Below are positions 12,151 to 24,838 of a stretch of DNA of 64,000 nt, one piece after another; position 1 is the stretch's first letter; each line of letters opens with the position of its first letter. A model generated the notes under the pieces. The model had not been told where the DNA came from, searched no databases, and saw only the letters and a list, made by a program, of their open reading frames with translations. The stretch comes from Misgurnus anguillicaudatus (lineage: Eukaryota > Chordata > Actinopteri > Cypriniformes > Cobitidae), in assembly GCF_027580225.2 (NCBI RefSeq), contig NC_073340.2:35498001-35562000 (forward strand). Direction: 5' to 3'. A program made the position numbers and the translations under genes.

Positions 12151-14199
12151 ACCTCCACTTCTAAAAAAATCCACTTCTTCGGACAAGACATAGTAAACAG
12201 TTGCAAAATCGCTAAAGATGCAACTAGAAACATTGCAAATGATGAAAGTCAGGATGTAAAAAATGAAGAAACTGAAGCAGACATTAGGGGGCGCTGTGAT
12301 GTATGTGACTGCCACATTCTGGTTGTATTCAAGTATAAGTACTCACAGGGGATTACTAGTTAATCATTTCAAAAGTACTATTATTACTTACTCATTACAC
12401 CCAGCCAACAGTAATTAGTTACACTAGAAGATAACTGGGGCAAAAGTAATGTGGAACGAAAGTAACAAAGTGATTTCAAGCCCTGATAGCATTTGCATTT
12501 CAAACTTTGACAGCATCTTTAGCATGCAACCCTTGACAGACCTGACAAATATTGTGCTATTTCGTCACCATTTCGCATGTGTAGGTCCAGAAAGTGGTTT
12601 TTAACCATGATAAGTAAATTCCTAAAGTGGTAATTTTTTCATGTGTTACATTACTGATCAATATACAGGTTATATAGTGCTCTAACACATGCTGAAGTTT
12701 GACTTCGCAAAGTTTTTAAAAATAAAAGTAAATCGGGTTTAAATGTCAGGAGTTCCTGTTGGGAAGACAGTAACATTTGTTCATTTTGTCTCACTGCTAC
12801 TGTATTACTATTGCATTATGTTGAAGGAAAGTAATATTTTTACAGTAACTAATAACTTGGAACTAGTTACTAAATCACAGTCGTTTCACATTCATCTTCT
12901 TTGCATTTCTGCCTAATCCCTGTAAAGGCCAGGATTAAGCAGATTTAAAGTATTTGATGGACGTATAATACTGTGCGTGCTGAGAGCTACAGAGTTACTG
13001 TACTTTATTCACTTCTTATTAATAATTGTCTAATAAATAACTGTGAAATAACTGGTTATGTCTGTCATTCTGTATATAGTTAAATATGTTGAGTGGTTTT
13101 ATTATTAATATTGTATAGTATTTGGCTATGCTATATTAATAAAGTATAGTATTTGTGTGACTGTAGGCTATACAGTATGTGTGACAGAAGGGTACAAAGA
13201 TGAATGTTTATCATTTAAAGATAATTATTTGGGAAACACTGTTTTATATAATGTTTAGAAGTTCATTAGTTAATGTACATTTACAGGGCATGATGACAGA
13301 ATCCTTATTAACATTAACTTGTTAACATAACAATTGCATTAGCGTATTTACAGTAGCTTGACATTTCTACACATACATTTATTCAGTGTGTGTGTGCTGG
13401 TGGATTCATGCCAACTATAACAAAGGGTGTGCGCCTTATAACACTTACTAATAAACATTTCTTTCTTCCTTCCTTCCTTCTTTCTTTCTCACTTTTTATA
13501 AACTCCTGTATTATTTCTGTGTTCAGTGTTGAGAGTAAATAGTTTGGTCTTGCTGTCGTTGAGGGTCTGCAGTGTTCAGGGCCCCTCAGCGCTGAGGGGT
13601 CACCTGGTCAATGAATATGAAGGTGCTTCCTATTACAACTCTGTCAAAGACAAATAACAAAGGAGGGCTAAATGAAATGCTACATTGCACCATTTCGTGG
13701 AGGACAAGAGACATTTTCAGCTTGGCTGATCGCGCACTCGCCTTGTGGCGGCCCCTGGAAAACCACTTTGTTTGACCCTAAGGAGTGAGAATTGACAAAG
13801 TAAGCCGGGAGCATTTGTTTCATCTGCTAAGTCAAAGATTGAAAATGATTTCCCAACGTGCCGTGTGAGGATCCAGTGAAGGGGGTCATCAATTATTTCC
13901 TAGAATGTGTCAAGAGGTGTAGCTGAGTTTTCTGAAGGGGATAACGGTGATTCTGTACCTTATTGAAGAAGCAGAAAAAGACCTGCTGTAGTCACAGGCA
14001 TGCAGATTTATTTACTGTAGTTTTTTTCATTAGAAACTAACCATTCAAATTTTAACATGATTATGCATCCTTTTACATTATAAGATTCAGTGTAAAAGAG
14101 ATTCAGTTTTAAACAGCCTATATTAAAAGACCTAGAAACTGTGTAAAAATCTAAGTACTTCACAATGCTTTTAAGAGTATATATAAGTCTGAAATTATA
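12151..14199. other. Intergenic spacer with a possible regulatory block
   Basis: Mostly AT-rich. A (TTCC)n run lies at 13462-13480. The 13540-13960 block is non-repetitive, more GC-balanced, and contains the 18-bp perfect palindrome cccctcagcgctgagggg at 13582-13599. No exon is recognisable. Confidence 0.4.
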
Positions 14200-14330
14200 G
14201 CTGCGTTTCCATTAAAGATTTGCACAAAAATGTATTATTTTGTAGTTGTCGACCAAAAAATACGAAATTGCGTAATGACGGCATTTCCATTAACCGATGT
14301 TATGCGACCAAAATGTAATGTTGATGTCTC
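14200..14330 (+). repeat. Interspersed repeat, GCTGCGTTTCCATTAAAG end
   Basis: The left terminus agctgcgtttccattaaag is followed by ttaccgatgtt-like blocks. The same terminus in reverse (ctttaatggaaacgcagct) closes the block at about 25930-26043, so both belong to one DNA-element family. Confidence 0.6.
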
Positions 14331-15135
14331 GTAATAAGTAATTACAAAAACCCTGACATACCATGCCATATTTAAAGAATAATCATGTGACTTTAACACA
14401 CGTCAGGTGACTTGTAAATGCCTTTTCAGATTTCAAAAATTTTCAAAATGCCTGAAAAAAATGTATAATGACCTTTTATAATAAACCATAATGTGTTTAT
14501 TACATTAGAATGAGACATTTTTATCTACATACATTATTTGGGCCATTTTATTCTTCAGTTTATTTTATTTAAATTTACCCCCCCTGCTGGCACTTTTATT
14601 TTGCATTATGACACCTCCAGGAACTCCATATATGGAGACAGGAAGTGAAGCCAGGGGATCGCATTAGAAAGGAAGCGCTTGCCACAGTTGGTAGCGATAT
14701 AGTTTTTGACCACAAACTCACGCAACCACATAGTAAAAGAAAAATTGAAACCTTTTGTTTACATTTACACTGATATATGCATACACCATTTTGAATTAGA
14801 TATTCAAGTTGTAGCTTATTTTGAAGAATAGAAGATCCTATTTTGTTTCAAGTTTAAGTTTAAGATGGTTTGAACGTGCGTCCGGAAAACCCACCTCCCC
14901 ATTTCTGGCTCGCGAGGCGGCTTGTGACAAGGTGAGACAAGCGGCCGAAACAAAAGTCAAAAAACTTCGCCAAGGATTAGGAAAAACATTCCGTTTTGGA
15001 TTATGGACAACGCAGGATAAATCACGCAGATGTTGGAGCCGATGGTGAAGTAGTCAGTGCTTCGACATATAGTGCATTCGCATTTTCGACAACCCGAAGA
15101 ATAAAAAATATACCTTTAAAAAAGCACACACTGTA
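14331..15135. other. Spacer, probably repeat-derived
   Basis: Contains a 75-codon plus-strand frame (14821-15048) rich in Arg and Lys. It has no domain I recognise and sits among repeat remnants, so I do not call a gene. Confidence 0.4.
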
Positions 15136-15138
15136 CTC

Positions 15139-15668
15139 CAATGCTTCTCAAACTTTTCGGCATGAGACGCCCCCCTTTGTGTAGGGTGCATCCTTCTGCG
15201 CCCCCTCCTCTCCAAAGAAACTTTACAACGTTAAACAATCTTAATTTTTTTTTAAACAAAAAATATTAAATTGTAGTGTTGTTGGTTGGTAGCTATTTGT
15301 CTAAGGTTTTAATAACACAGAATGTATGATAGGGTGACCATACGTGCCATTCTTCCCGGACGCGTCTTGTCCAGGATTTCCGGTGCGTCTTCCGGAAGTC
15401 GTATTTGTCGACCGCAAACATCATAGAGGATTATTATTATTATTACAGAAAAGCAACCGTTACATTTTTAGGGAAGAATGAAGCTACGATTGTATGTCTT
15501 ATGTTTTTAACTGAATGGCATATGCGTTCAACAAATACAACCTCCGGAAGACGTGAAATTCTGGACAGGACGCGTCCGGGAAGAATAGCACTTACCTTAA
15601 TGTATGATAAAATAATTTATTTGATAAAATGTCATAAAACTGGGGCCACAATCTCACGCCCCCCACTG
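15139..15668 (+). mobile_element. hAT-like MITE, interrupted
   Basis: Related to 5285-5564: left part atgcttctcaaacttttcgg then gacgccccccttt; right part aaaactggggc then cgccccccactg. It is split by the nested element at 15331-15598. The outermost ends are decayed. Confidence 0.6.
15331..15598 (+). mobile_element. Nested MITE with about 10-bp target duplication
   Basis: The ends form an inverted repeat: the left end reads agggtgacc then attcttcccggacgcgtc, and the right end on the minus strand reads aaggtaa then attcttcccggacgcgtc. It is flanked by aatgtatgat at 15321-15330 and 15599-15608. The flank is longer than the 8 bp of hAT and fits 9-11 bp duplicators such as Mutator-like elements. 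No transposase frame. Confidence 0.75.
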
Positions 15669-15669
15669 C

Positions 15670-16840
15670 ATCTGTATAATGTAACACAGGTTTGTTCAGT
15701 TTCTTGCTGAGTGTGAAGCGACTGATCCACTAAGTGCCGGTTCTGTGTATAAATGGCTTTTTAAATTGAAGCTCTTTTTTCTGTTTTGAAAGCGTGCGCA
15801 GCTAATTTGTGGATCTCCAGACTCTGTGGCCCGGCCTGGCATTGATTTATTGCCTGGTCCAGACACAAATTGACTTGTATGCAAGAAATGTAAATGGAAG
15901 TTGGACATTTGATGGAGAAGCTTGTTCTTGTGCTTTAATGTTTTAAATTAAGCAGAGAAACTTGTGCAGTCGATGCTGAAAGCACAGCCTCTTTTCAGTC
16001 CTGAACATCAGATAAATCATGAGTCAATGTATTAAACAAACATTCATACCGCTTCAGATTTGCAAGGATCAATGAGTTTGATGAAGAGGTTTCATTTTAG
16101 GAAATAAACTGGTGAAATTAGCCCTGGAATAGAGTAAATATGTAAACTGATTGATGGACATGCACCTGTTTAGTGTTCTCAATACTCATCATTACAGTAT
16201 AATATCATTCATATTTAATCTGCTGAGCAAAAAAATCATAAATACTGAAATGCAATTCAGCTGGACCTCGTAATGTATTAAAAGAAACACTTATCAAAAA
16301 CTATCAAATACTTTAAAAAATATATCAGTGGCTTATTCACAGTTTGTCAGAACGCAAAATTAGCATTAAATCATAGACTCAAGCTTAGAAATTAATCTGC
16401 TTTTAGGAGGGGATTTCAGAAGGTTTCGGGGGGATTTAAAGCATCCCGCTGTGAGACGAGCAGCCAGTGGGATATAAGCCCTCTCAAAAGCCCCTTCATT
16501 CCCTCTGGACCCTCATTAGATGTTATTCAGTCAATACACAGACACTTTACAAGCTGCTGGTTTTGTAATGTTATCGTGTTTGCCGTAGATACCATTGAGT
16601 TTTTGTGTGGTTCTCTGTGGGTCTGTCACCACAGATCTGTGTGCTGTTTTTAAACACTCAGCAGGGATGTTGGATCGTACTGATGTTATACAGACACACA
16701 GCAAAGTGCGGCAATATGAATTTTATGCTAATTATGCATTTTACTCTGAATTGTCTAATGACAAATAAAAATGCGTATAAAGCGAAATATAAAAATAAGG
16801 TCATTTTAAATTAATATTCTACTTCTTATAAACAAATCCT
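15670..16840. other. Intergenic spacer
   Basis: No exon, RNA gene or clear repeat ends recognised. Small frames at 15405-15908 and 16605-16814 look random. Confidence 0.45.
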
Positions 16841-17520
16841 AATAATTTACTCACCCCCATGTCATACCAGATGTCTTACCTTGTTCAGTTGAGTTTTTTG
16901 AGGAAAACTTTCCAGGATTTTTCTCCATATAGTTGATTTTAATGGACCTCAATGGTTTGCAGTTTCAATGCATCTTCAAAGGATTCTAAACGATCCCAAC
17001 CGAGACATAAGGGTCTTATTTAGCAAAGCTATTGTCATTTTCACAAAAAAAAACTTTTTAAAACACAACTTTTCGTTTTGCACTATCCATTTGATGCAGC
17101 ATCGCTACCTTACGTATTACGTGATCACTTGGAAAGTTCATGCGTTACATGTGAAACGCACAACTGCTGGCAATTTTAAACAATAAACTGACACAAAGAC
17201 ATTACTTAGTATCATTTCACATACAACAACATCTGAACGCTCCTCTTTCTCCACACTTGTAAACACTGGAGTGGTAGTTTCACATAAGATCTGCATGACC
17301 TTTTGATGTGATTACGTAATACGTCAGGTCACGCTGGCACATCACACAGCTAGTCCAAGACGAGAAGCTGTAGTTTAAAAGCACTTTTTGCCAAAAATGA
17401 CGATCGTTTTGCTTGAAAATCATTCGTGGGTTGATTTTTGAGAGAGCAAACGTTGCTTTGTTTTGACTGAGTATCAACACAGCAACAATGACTTAATCAA
17501 TATGGCGAGACTAGGGTGCG
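16841..17520 (-). repeat. Common cyprinid interspersed repeat
   Basis: Recognised from blocks such as ttactcacccccatgtcat, caggatttttctccatatag and gtttcaatgcatcttcaaag. Its second half is partly inverted relative to the first (gtattacgtgatcact against gtgattacgtaatac). The small frames inside are not genes. Confidence 0.6.
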
Positions 17521-18061
17521 ACTGACTTTTTAAAAAGCAATGAAATTTTGATTGCTATAGCTTTATCTTTATCTTCTGTTAGGAGTGTTTTTCACCTTCA
17601 GGTGTATACTCTGAATCTGATGACAATGATGTAATCAAAATAATACCCGAAATGCTGTAGTTATAATCACACGTACACTAAATAATTATCTTGCATCTAA
17701 TGTAAAATATTTGGTACAGCTTGCAATTATTTTTTATTAACCCATTTGTGCCCAAATTTTTCTGAATGGTTTCATGCATATAATTGTATTAATAGTGTCC
17801 TCTGTAAACATGTTCTGCATTTATTTTCCCCAATTTTATTTTTATTTTTTTTGAAAATCGTATTTGAATGTGCGGCAACTATAGTTGCCAGTGGGCAAAA
17901 AGGTTGTATGCACCCCTTTAATGTCAAATTTTAATACATTTGGCATCTTACTCAAATTAACGGCTTTCAACAGATCAACCTTTATTCATAAACACATTTA
18001 TTATGTATAACAGTCAAAGAACATTCGATGCGAGCTTATAATCTCTTGTTATAATCTCTTG
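17521..18061. other. Spacer with repeat-like tract
   Basis: A block starting ttaacccatttgtgccc and ending ctatagttgccagtgggc looks like a DNA-element remnant. Nothing coding is seen. Confidence 0.4.
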
Positions 18062-18650
18062 TTCAATTCAATTTTATTTATATAACGCTTTTCACAATTG
18101 TTAATTGTTGCAAAGCAGCTTGACATGAGTAGATTTAGAGGAGAGCACAGAAAATCAATAGATAATATAAGAAGAAGAATATAGCAGCTAAGGATAAACC
18201 GTACAAGCGAGCGTATTAATAATGTAACGTATACAGTAAAGTGCTAAATTAAGCCAAAGTTGGCTGACTCTCCCCGGGACGAAACCCCCCCTAGGAGAAA
18301 ACCCTGTAGGAAAAACTCCTAGCCGGACAAAAACCCTTGGGAGAAATTAATATATATATTTATATATATATATATATATAAACAGGGTAGGAATAGGAGG
18401 CGGGTAAGCGGATTAAACTGGTTCAGCCGGTGGTCGCGCACCGGCTGGGCATCACGTTGAAGGACAGCCAGTAGATCAGTGTTGTGATGACCTTCACAGC
18501 AACAGGAAATGGGTCTGTTTGTCCCATTGTCCTCGTGGACAGAATTCTATTAGCGTAGGGGCCGGTTGCATGTAACGCAAGTGTCATGCAGTATTGTGGT
18601 TTAAAAACGCTCGGTTCCAGACAGGCTACCTATTGCAGCAATAGTATATT
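18062..18650 (+). repeat. High-copy fish interspersed repeat
   Basis: Begins ttcaattcaattttatttat and contains gttgcaaagcagcttgaca and the C/A-rich gaaacccccc/aaacccttggga segment, all familiar from a widespread teleost repeat. A (TA)n run sits at 18346-18380. Confidence 0.6.
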
Positions 18651-19353
18651 ACCCATATGAGGTATGTGAGTGCTTTGTTCTAGACAAAATAACTATTGGG
18701 GGACAAGTACAATTACTGGACATTTTATGTGAATGCTTTGTTAAAGAAGAATGTCTTAAGTTTAGATTTACGAACGCGTGCTAAGTGATATAAACTGTGA
18801 CTTGTTCAGGTTTTTTATTATTATTTTTATTTATTTATTTTCTCTGTTGCATTCAGTGCTTTTTCCAGAAACAACGGACCATATGTCAGCTCCAAATCCC
18901 AAATACCCACTTAAAGAAACTTTGAAAAACATTAGTGGTGTGCAACTTAAGCCCGGGATACGCTGCACGGTTTTTGGCTGTCCAGATAAAAGTTTGCCAT
19001 CGTGAAACAATCGTCATGATTTTTGTGATCGTGGCTTTATATCAGTGATCTTATGTCGTACAGTGAGAGAGGTTTCTGACCGTGTCAGAAATTCGGCATG
19101 ATCACCGCACAGTGTGTTTGCTGCTATGACCTGCATACAGGTATTTGTTTACCACCAGTGCATGCTGGTGACATCGCGCTAATGTGTGACGCAGCTGTCG
19201 AAACATCCGTGCCATCATCGTACAGTCTGCATGCTTGTCGTACCCAAGTTTAAACGATTCATGTCGCACAGTGTGATATGGTAATGATCTTATAAGAGCT
19301 TGTAATGAGCTTTAAGGTCAAAACAATTACACAGAAATATTTGAATACATTAT
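18651..19353. other. Intergenic spacer
   Basis: Non-coding; nothing recognised. The block at 18960-19260, with cgtgatt/cgtcgta motifs, may be a further DNA-element remnant. Confidence 0.4.
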
Positions 19354-19354
19354 G

Positions 19355-19580
19355 GGGTGGTTTCCCAGACAGGGATTAGCTTAAGCCAGAACTAGAACTT
19401 AGTTTAATTAAGAAATATAACTAGTTTTAACAAACATGCCTTACTAAAAACATTACTTGTGCATTTTGAGGCAAAACAAAGGGCACGGTGTATTTTAGAT
19501 GGCAGTGCAAGTTGTTTTCAATTTGGACACGTCTTACATTTATTTTAGTCTAGGACTAGTCTAATCCCTGTCCAGGAAAC
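19355..19580 (+). mobile_element. Palindromic MITE (GGTTTCCCAGACAGGGATTAG ends)
   Basis: The left end (ggtttcccagacagggatt) and right end (aatccctgtccaggaaac) are near-perfect inverted repeats. No coding capacity. Confidence 0.7.
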
Positions 19581-19640
19581 AAATGTCAGAGCAAGTTACG
19601 TTCTCAAGACTCAAACATTAATTTAGGTCCGAGACTAGAC

Positions 19641-20085
19641 TTAAAGGGGCCATATGTCACAAAACTTTTTTAAAATGTAAAATAAATCTTTGGTGTCCCC
19701 AGAGCACATATATAAAGTTTTAGCGCATAATACCATATAAATAATTTATTATAACATGTTAAAATTGCCACTTTGTAGGTGTGAGCAAAAAATTTGCTGT
19801 TTTGGGTGTGTCCTTAAAATGCAAATGAGCTGATCTCTGCACTATATGGCAGTGGCGTGGTTGGACAGTGCAGATTAAGGGGCGGTATTATTCCCTTCTG
19901 ACATCACAAGGGGAGCCAAATGTCAATAATTTTTTCACATGCTTGCAGAGAATAGTTTACCAAAACTAAGTTACTGGGTTGATCTTTTTCACGTTTTCTA
20001 GGTTGATAGAAGCACTGGAGACCCAATTATAGCACTTAAACATGGAAAAAGTCTGATTTTCATATGTCTCCTCTAAGCTTTTTCT
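19641..20085 (-). repeat. Non-autonomous DNA element, family 1, copy 3 (inverted)
   Basis: Reverse-complement counterpart of 1259-1686: gtaggtgtgagcaaaaa, gacatcacaaggggag and gttgatctttttcac appear in reversed order. Confidence 0.75.
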
Positions 20086-20984
20086 GTGAAACCGAGCATT
20101 AATGAAGTCCTCTGTCATGTTTAATTCAAGGATCAAACATCAAATATCTCCTCATATCTAGAGAGTATTACTGAAAAACAATTAAATATATATCTTAAAA
20201 ATAACATGGATAGCTCTGGTAATTTGGTGTTGTTGTATCACATCATGTCATGACATAACCTAACCCTAACAGAAAAATAATGAAATTACATTTTTTAAGA
20301 AAGCAGTCTAAGATGATTTTGTTTTGTATGTACTTTGATATTTGGTATTTTCCATCACGCGATATTGCACTATGCACAAGCACATAACCATATACACCAG
20401 AGTGGATTTGCATTTTTGTCCCCTGTAACACGACCAATATGTTTTCCATATTGAAAGCAGAGCTTTACTAATGCACTGCCTCAGGCCAAACACACAAACA
20501 CACACACAGTCATCACACTTACTGTATAGCTGGATTGTCCGCTGTGCAATCATTTCAATGTCATTTTTAAATCTTGCATTTAAACAATGATTCAATGTCT
20601 GGATAATTCAAGAGAGTGGCAGATTTCACATCAAATAAACTGAACAAACGCTCAAATGAAGACAGTTTATCACATTTAAAATAAATGCAAAAATCACGTC
20701 AAAACATTGTCATGTTTGTGGATCGTCATATCAAAAACAATATGCGTTTTGTGCGTCATATGAACTACTGCTACAGACACTCCATAAGGGTTTATAAAAG
20801 AGACACTTGTGTGAGCGTCGCTTTTATCATAAACCCTTTCGACTCATATGCAGCAGTCTTATTTGTCCATGACACCCCGAACAAATATTTAGTTTATTGC
20901 CTCTTTAAAATAATATTCATAATCTTGATATCTTTAATATTAATTTAGTAAGATCATGTCAAAGATGTATATTTGTTCTTTGTG
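20086..20984. other. Intergenic spacer
   Basis: Overlapping 68- and 95-codon minus frames and an 87-codon plus frame are low-complexity and unrelated to known proteins. No gene is called. Confidence 0.45.
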
Positions 20985-21528
20985 AAACTAGCAACCTGAT
21001 CTCACGAATTTCCGTGGCATAGTCATGGACTTTTGTGCTCATTTTCCGTGGCATTCTCACGGATCTCCGCATTTTTCCGTGGCCCTGCTACGGACTGTCT
21101 TTTTCCGTGGCATTCTCATGGATTGGTTACTCAACTGTTTTGTCCCATTTTCTTATCATTTTCCCTTCGGTTTAGGGTTAGATTTACATGAAATGACATT
21201 CCTACCCAAACCCAACTCTAACCCCAACGCCAGGCAACAATTGTTTAAATTTTAGAAAATATAAAAGAATCAATCAGAAAAAATAGTATAAACCAATAGT
21301 TAAAGTTACATACTAACGCAAACACCAAATCTAACCCTGAACCGAGGTGAAAATGGTTTGAAAATAGAAAAAAGTAGTTGAGTAACCAATCCGTGAGAAT
21401 GCCACGAAAAAAGGCAGTCCGTAGCAGGGCCACGGAAAAATGCGGAGATCCGTGAGAATGCCACGGAAAAATGAGCACAAAATTCTGTGACTATCCCACG
21501 GAACTTTGTGAGATCATGTTGCAAACTA
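20985..21528. mobile_element. Inverted-repeat element with CCGTGGCA-rich arms
   Basis: The element (20991-21522) starts gcaacctgatctcacg and ends cattgtgagatcatgttgc-like. Its roughly 190-bp arms are inverted and each contains several spaced copies of ttttccgtggca or its reverse. It is flanked by aaacta at 20985-20990 and 21523-21528. A half copy lies at 25393-25640. The 72-77 codon frames in both arms are the same repeat read in translation. Confidence 0.8.
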
Positions 21529-23335
21529 GTCTCTGATTTTCATCTTTCCAAGCTGATTTTACTTCTAATGAAAATGTGTATTTTGTAATAAAACAATCTA
21601 ATCTAATAATTTATACATAAGTAATAGCAACAATCATAACCGTGATTGTATTCACAATATAACAAAACCCTCTTATACTTTATTTGTCACTAAAGCATAC
21701 CAGATTTGACAATCACTATGTTTCCACGATGATGTTGTTTACATTTATAATAAGAGGAAACCAATCTGAGCTAAACCGCTCTTGTGTAAAACGTTTTGAA
21801 GTAAACCCCACCAAAATGAACTTTTCTATCTGAACCCCAATAACTGCATGACTCCTGCTGTGGCTCATATGCTCTTTAATGTGCTCTTATTTGAGCAAAA
21901 CTTTTCTGTCAACAGAAATAAAGCTACAGGGGTCTTCACCGTCTTTTGCACGGGCCCATTGAGATAACCATTAACCAACACGCACACTTGCTGCGTCAGG
22001 ATAACGGTAATAATAATAATCCAGAAATAAGTCCTGGAGTTTGGTCTGGTTAATCGTGTGACTCCTGGAGGGAGCCACATTAACAGTAAGTGAGTATAAG
22101 TGACAGAGATTGTCCTAAGTACGATCCCAGCGTGACTCCGGTCTTTGGCTCTAATTCACATCTGAATGAAATAACCCCTGCTAAGATCTCATCAGCGTTA
22201 TTACCCTCGCGTTTAGCCTGAGTTTATACTGATGTCCGCTAGCTTTCCATCGCTGCAGACCTCATCGCTCGCCATTATCGTGCGGCTTAATGTCGGTGTT
22301 GAGATTTGGGAAGGGGGTTGCATGATATGCTTCAGTTTTAAAGTGAAAAGGATTTGATTTGTAATGTGGCTGTTGGGACATTTAGCTGTTTCCTTAAACT
22401 TGAACTTTTATCCAAATTGCAGTGCATTTAGTTTATATGCTTTACCTCGGATATTACAATGCAGATTTGTTTGAAATCATACTTCATATAGTAATCTTCT
22501 GATTATATAACATTACATTTTGATTTGATAAGCCATGCATGTTTGAAGGCATTGTAAAATAGCAATATGAATACAAATTTGGACCAAATTTGGACCATGC
22601 ATAAACTTGATATCATTAATTTCTATAGAATTAATTATTCATTGCTGATGCATTTTACCTGAGACTTATCTCTTGGTAAAATGACCGTAAAGTGGCTTAC
22701 TGCGTATTTCAAGACTGCAAGAAGCAAGTCACCAGAGGTACCTACATTTAAGCCCAAGCAGTAAGAAGGATTTTTGGGAGAGACTCAAAACTATGTTTGA
22801 CTCCAGGCCAGCACAGAAACTCGTCTGTCCTCACCGGTTGATTTAATTCATTCTTTGATAAAGGGAACCTCTCACAGAGAGCAGCTCAGATGAATTGATT
22901 TGTTAGGTCACCTACGGCTCTGACTCCTCATGGCGGACCAAACGGAGAACCCAAAGCTGGGTTACCTCAGAGCAATATCAATAAAACTCTACAGTACACA
23001 CCCACTGAGCTGTGTACACAGCCGAAACACTGAGCAAGAGCCCTCAGCTTAAATGAAATTGTCGTGCAGAATCATTGGGCCGTGACCGACAAAATGGGGT
23101 GTAAATGTTAAATACAGTCAGATATAGCACACAAGCACATTAGAGGAACAAACAGCAAAATATCATCTTCTATAAGCAGTAAAATTACTGTGTCTGCCAG
23201 TTCAAATACTGTATGTAAACAATGTAAAACTGTGCATTATAGTAAGATGTGTTTATGAATATACCGTATATACATATTCAAAAGGTTTATTTTTCTTGCC
23301 ATTTTACCCTTTAGCTCTATTGGCGTATAGTTGTA
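21529..23335. other. Intergenic spacer with possible regulatory block
   Basis: About 21860-22320 is non-repetitive and less AT-rich than its surroundings; it could be conserved non-coding DNA. No exon seen. Confidence 0.4.
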
Positions 23336-24838
23336 ATAGATGGATGGATGGATGAATGAATGGATAAGCGTCTAAAACTTGGATGGATGAATAGATAGAT
23401 AGATAGAAGGATGGGTGGATAGATGGATGGATGGATGGATGGATAGATAGATGGATAGAAAAACTTGTAAAACTTGGAAAGATGGATGCTTGATAGATGG
23501 ATGAATTGATATATGGATAGATGGATGAATATATAAGCTTATAAAACTTGGATGGATGGATAAGCTTACAGTATAAAACTTGGATGAATGGATGGATGGA
23601 TGCATGGATGGATAGATAGATGGATGAATTGATATATGGATAGATAGATGGATATGTAGATAAGCTTATAAAACTTGGATGGATGGAAAATTGATGGATG
23701 GATGGATAAGCTTATAAAACCTGGATGGATGGATGGAAATATTGATGGATGGATGAATGGATGGAAAAGCTTATAAAACCTGGATGGATGGATGGATGGA
23801 TGGATAGATGGATGGGTGGAAAAACTTATAAAAACTATGATGGATGTATGGATGGATAGATTAATGAATTGATATAAAGATAGATGGATGGATGAATAGA
23901 TAAGCTTATAAAACTTGAATGGATCGATAGATAGATGGATGAATTGATATATGGATAGATGGATGAATATATAAGCTTATAAAACTTGGATGGATGGATG
24001 GATGGATGGATGGGTGGATGGATGGATGGATAAGCTTACAGTATAAAAGTTGGATAAATGGATGCATGGATGGATGGATGAATTCATATATGGATAGATA
24101 GATGGATATGTAGATAAGCTTATAAAGCTTGGATGGATGGATATATGGATGGAAGGATGGTTGGAAAATTGATGGATGGATAAGTTTATAAAACTTGGAT
24201 GGATGGATGGAAATATTGATGGATGGATGGATGGATAAGCTTATAAAACGTGAATGGATGAATGGATGGATGGAAATATTGATGGATGGAAATATTGATG
24301 GATATATGGATGGATGGAAACATTGATGGATGGATGGATAAGCTTATAAAACTTGAATGGATGGATGGAAATATTGATGGATGAATGGATGGATGGAAAT
24401 ATTGATGGATGGATGAATGGATAGATAGATAGATGGATGGATGAATACGCTTAAAAAACTTGGATGGATGGATGGATGGATGATTGATAGATAGATAAGC
24501 TTATACAATTTGGATAGATGTATGGATGGATAGATGGATGAATTGATATAGAGATAGAAAGATGGATGAATAGATAAGCTTACAAAACTTGGATGGATGG
24601 ATGCGTGGATGGATAGATAGATGGATGAATTAATATATAGATAGATAGATTAATAAATAGATAAGCTTTATATACTTGGATGGATATTTTATGTATTGAT
24701 ATATCAATGGATAAGCTTATAAAACTTGGATAGATGGATAGATAGATGGATAAATAAATAAGACTATAAAACGTGGATGATAGATGGATTAGTGGATGAA
24801 TGGATAGACATACAGATAGACAGACAGAAAGTAAAATA
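23336..24838. repeat. GATG/GATA minisatellite array
   Basis: About 1.5 kb of GGAT/GATA tetranucleotide runs, punctuated again and again by a longer motif aagcttataaaacttggat and by gaattgatatatggataga. A His-Pro-Ser-Ile repeat frame on the minus strand (23372-23605) is translation of the satellite. Confidence 0.95.

Noticed and set aside
11992..12363. Overlapping 107- and 112-codon frames on opposite strands
   Set aside because: They lie in the right arm and edge of a large inverted repeat; low-complexity AT-rich translation and no domain.
14821..15184. Two overlapping Arg/Lys-rich frames
   Set aside because: No domain, no splice context and they sit between DNA-element remnants.
21025..21524. 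Similar 72-77 codon frames on both strands, and another at 25440-25676
   Set aside because: They are the same repeated CCGTGGCA arm read in translation, not a gene family.
23372..23605. 77-codon frame rich in His-Pro-Ser-Ile
   Set aside because: It is a translation of the GATG/GATA minisatellite.
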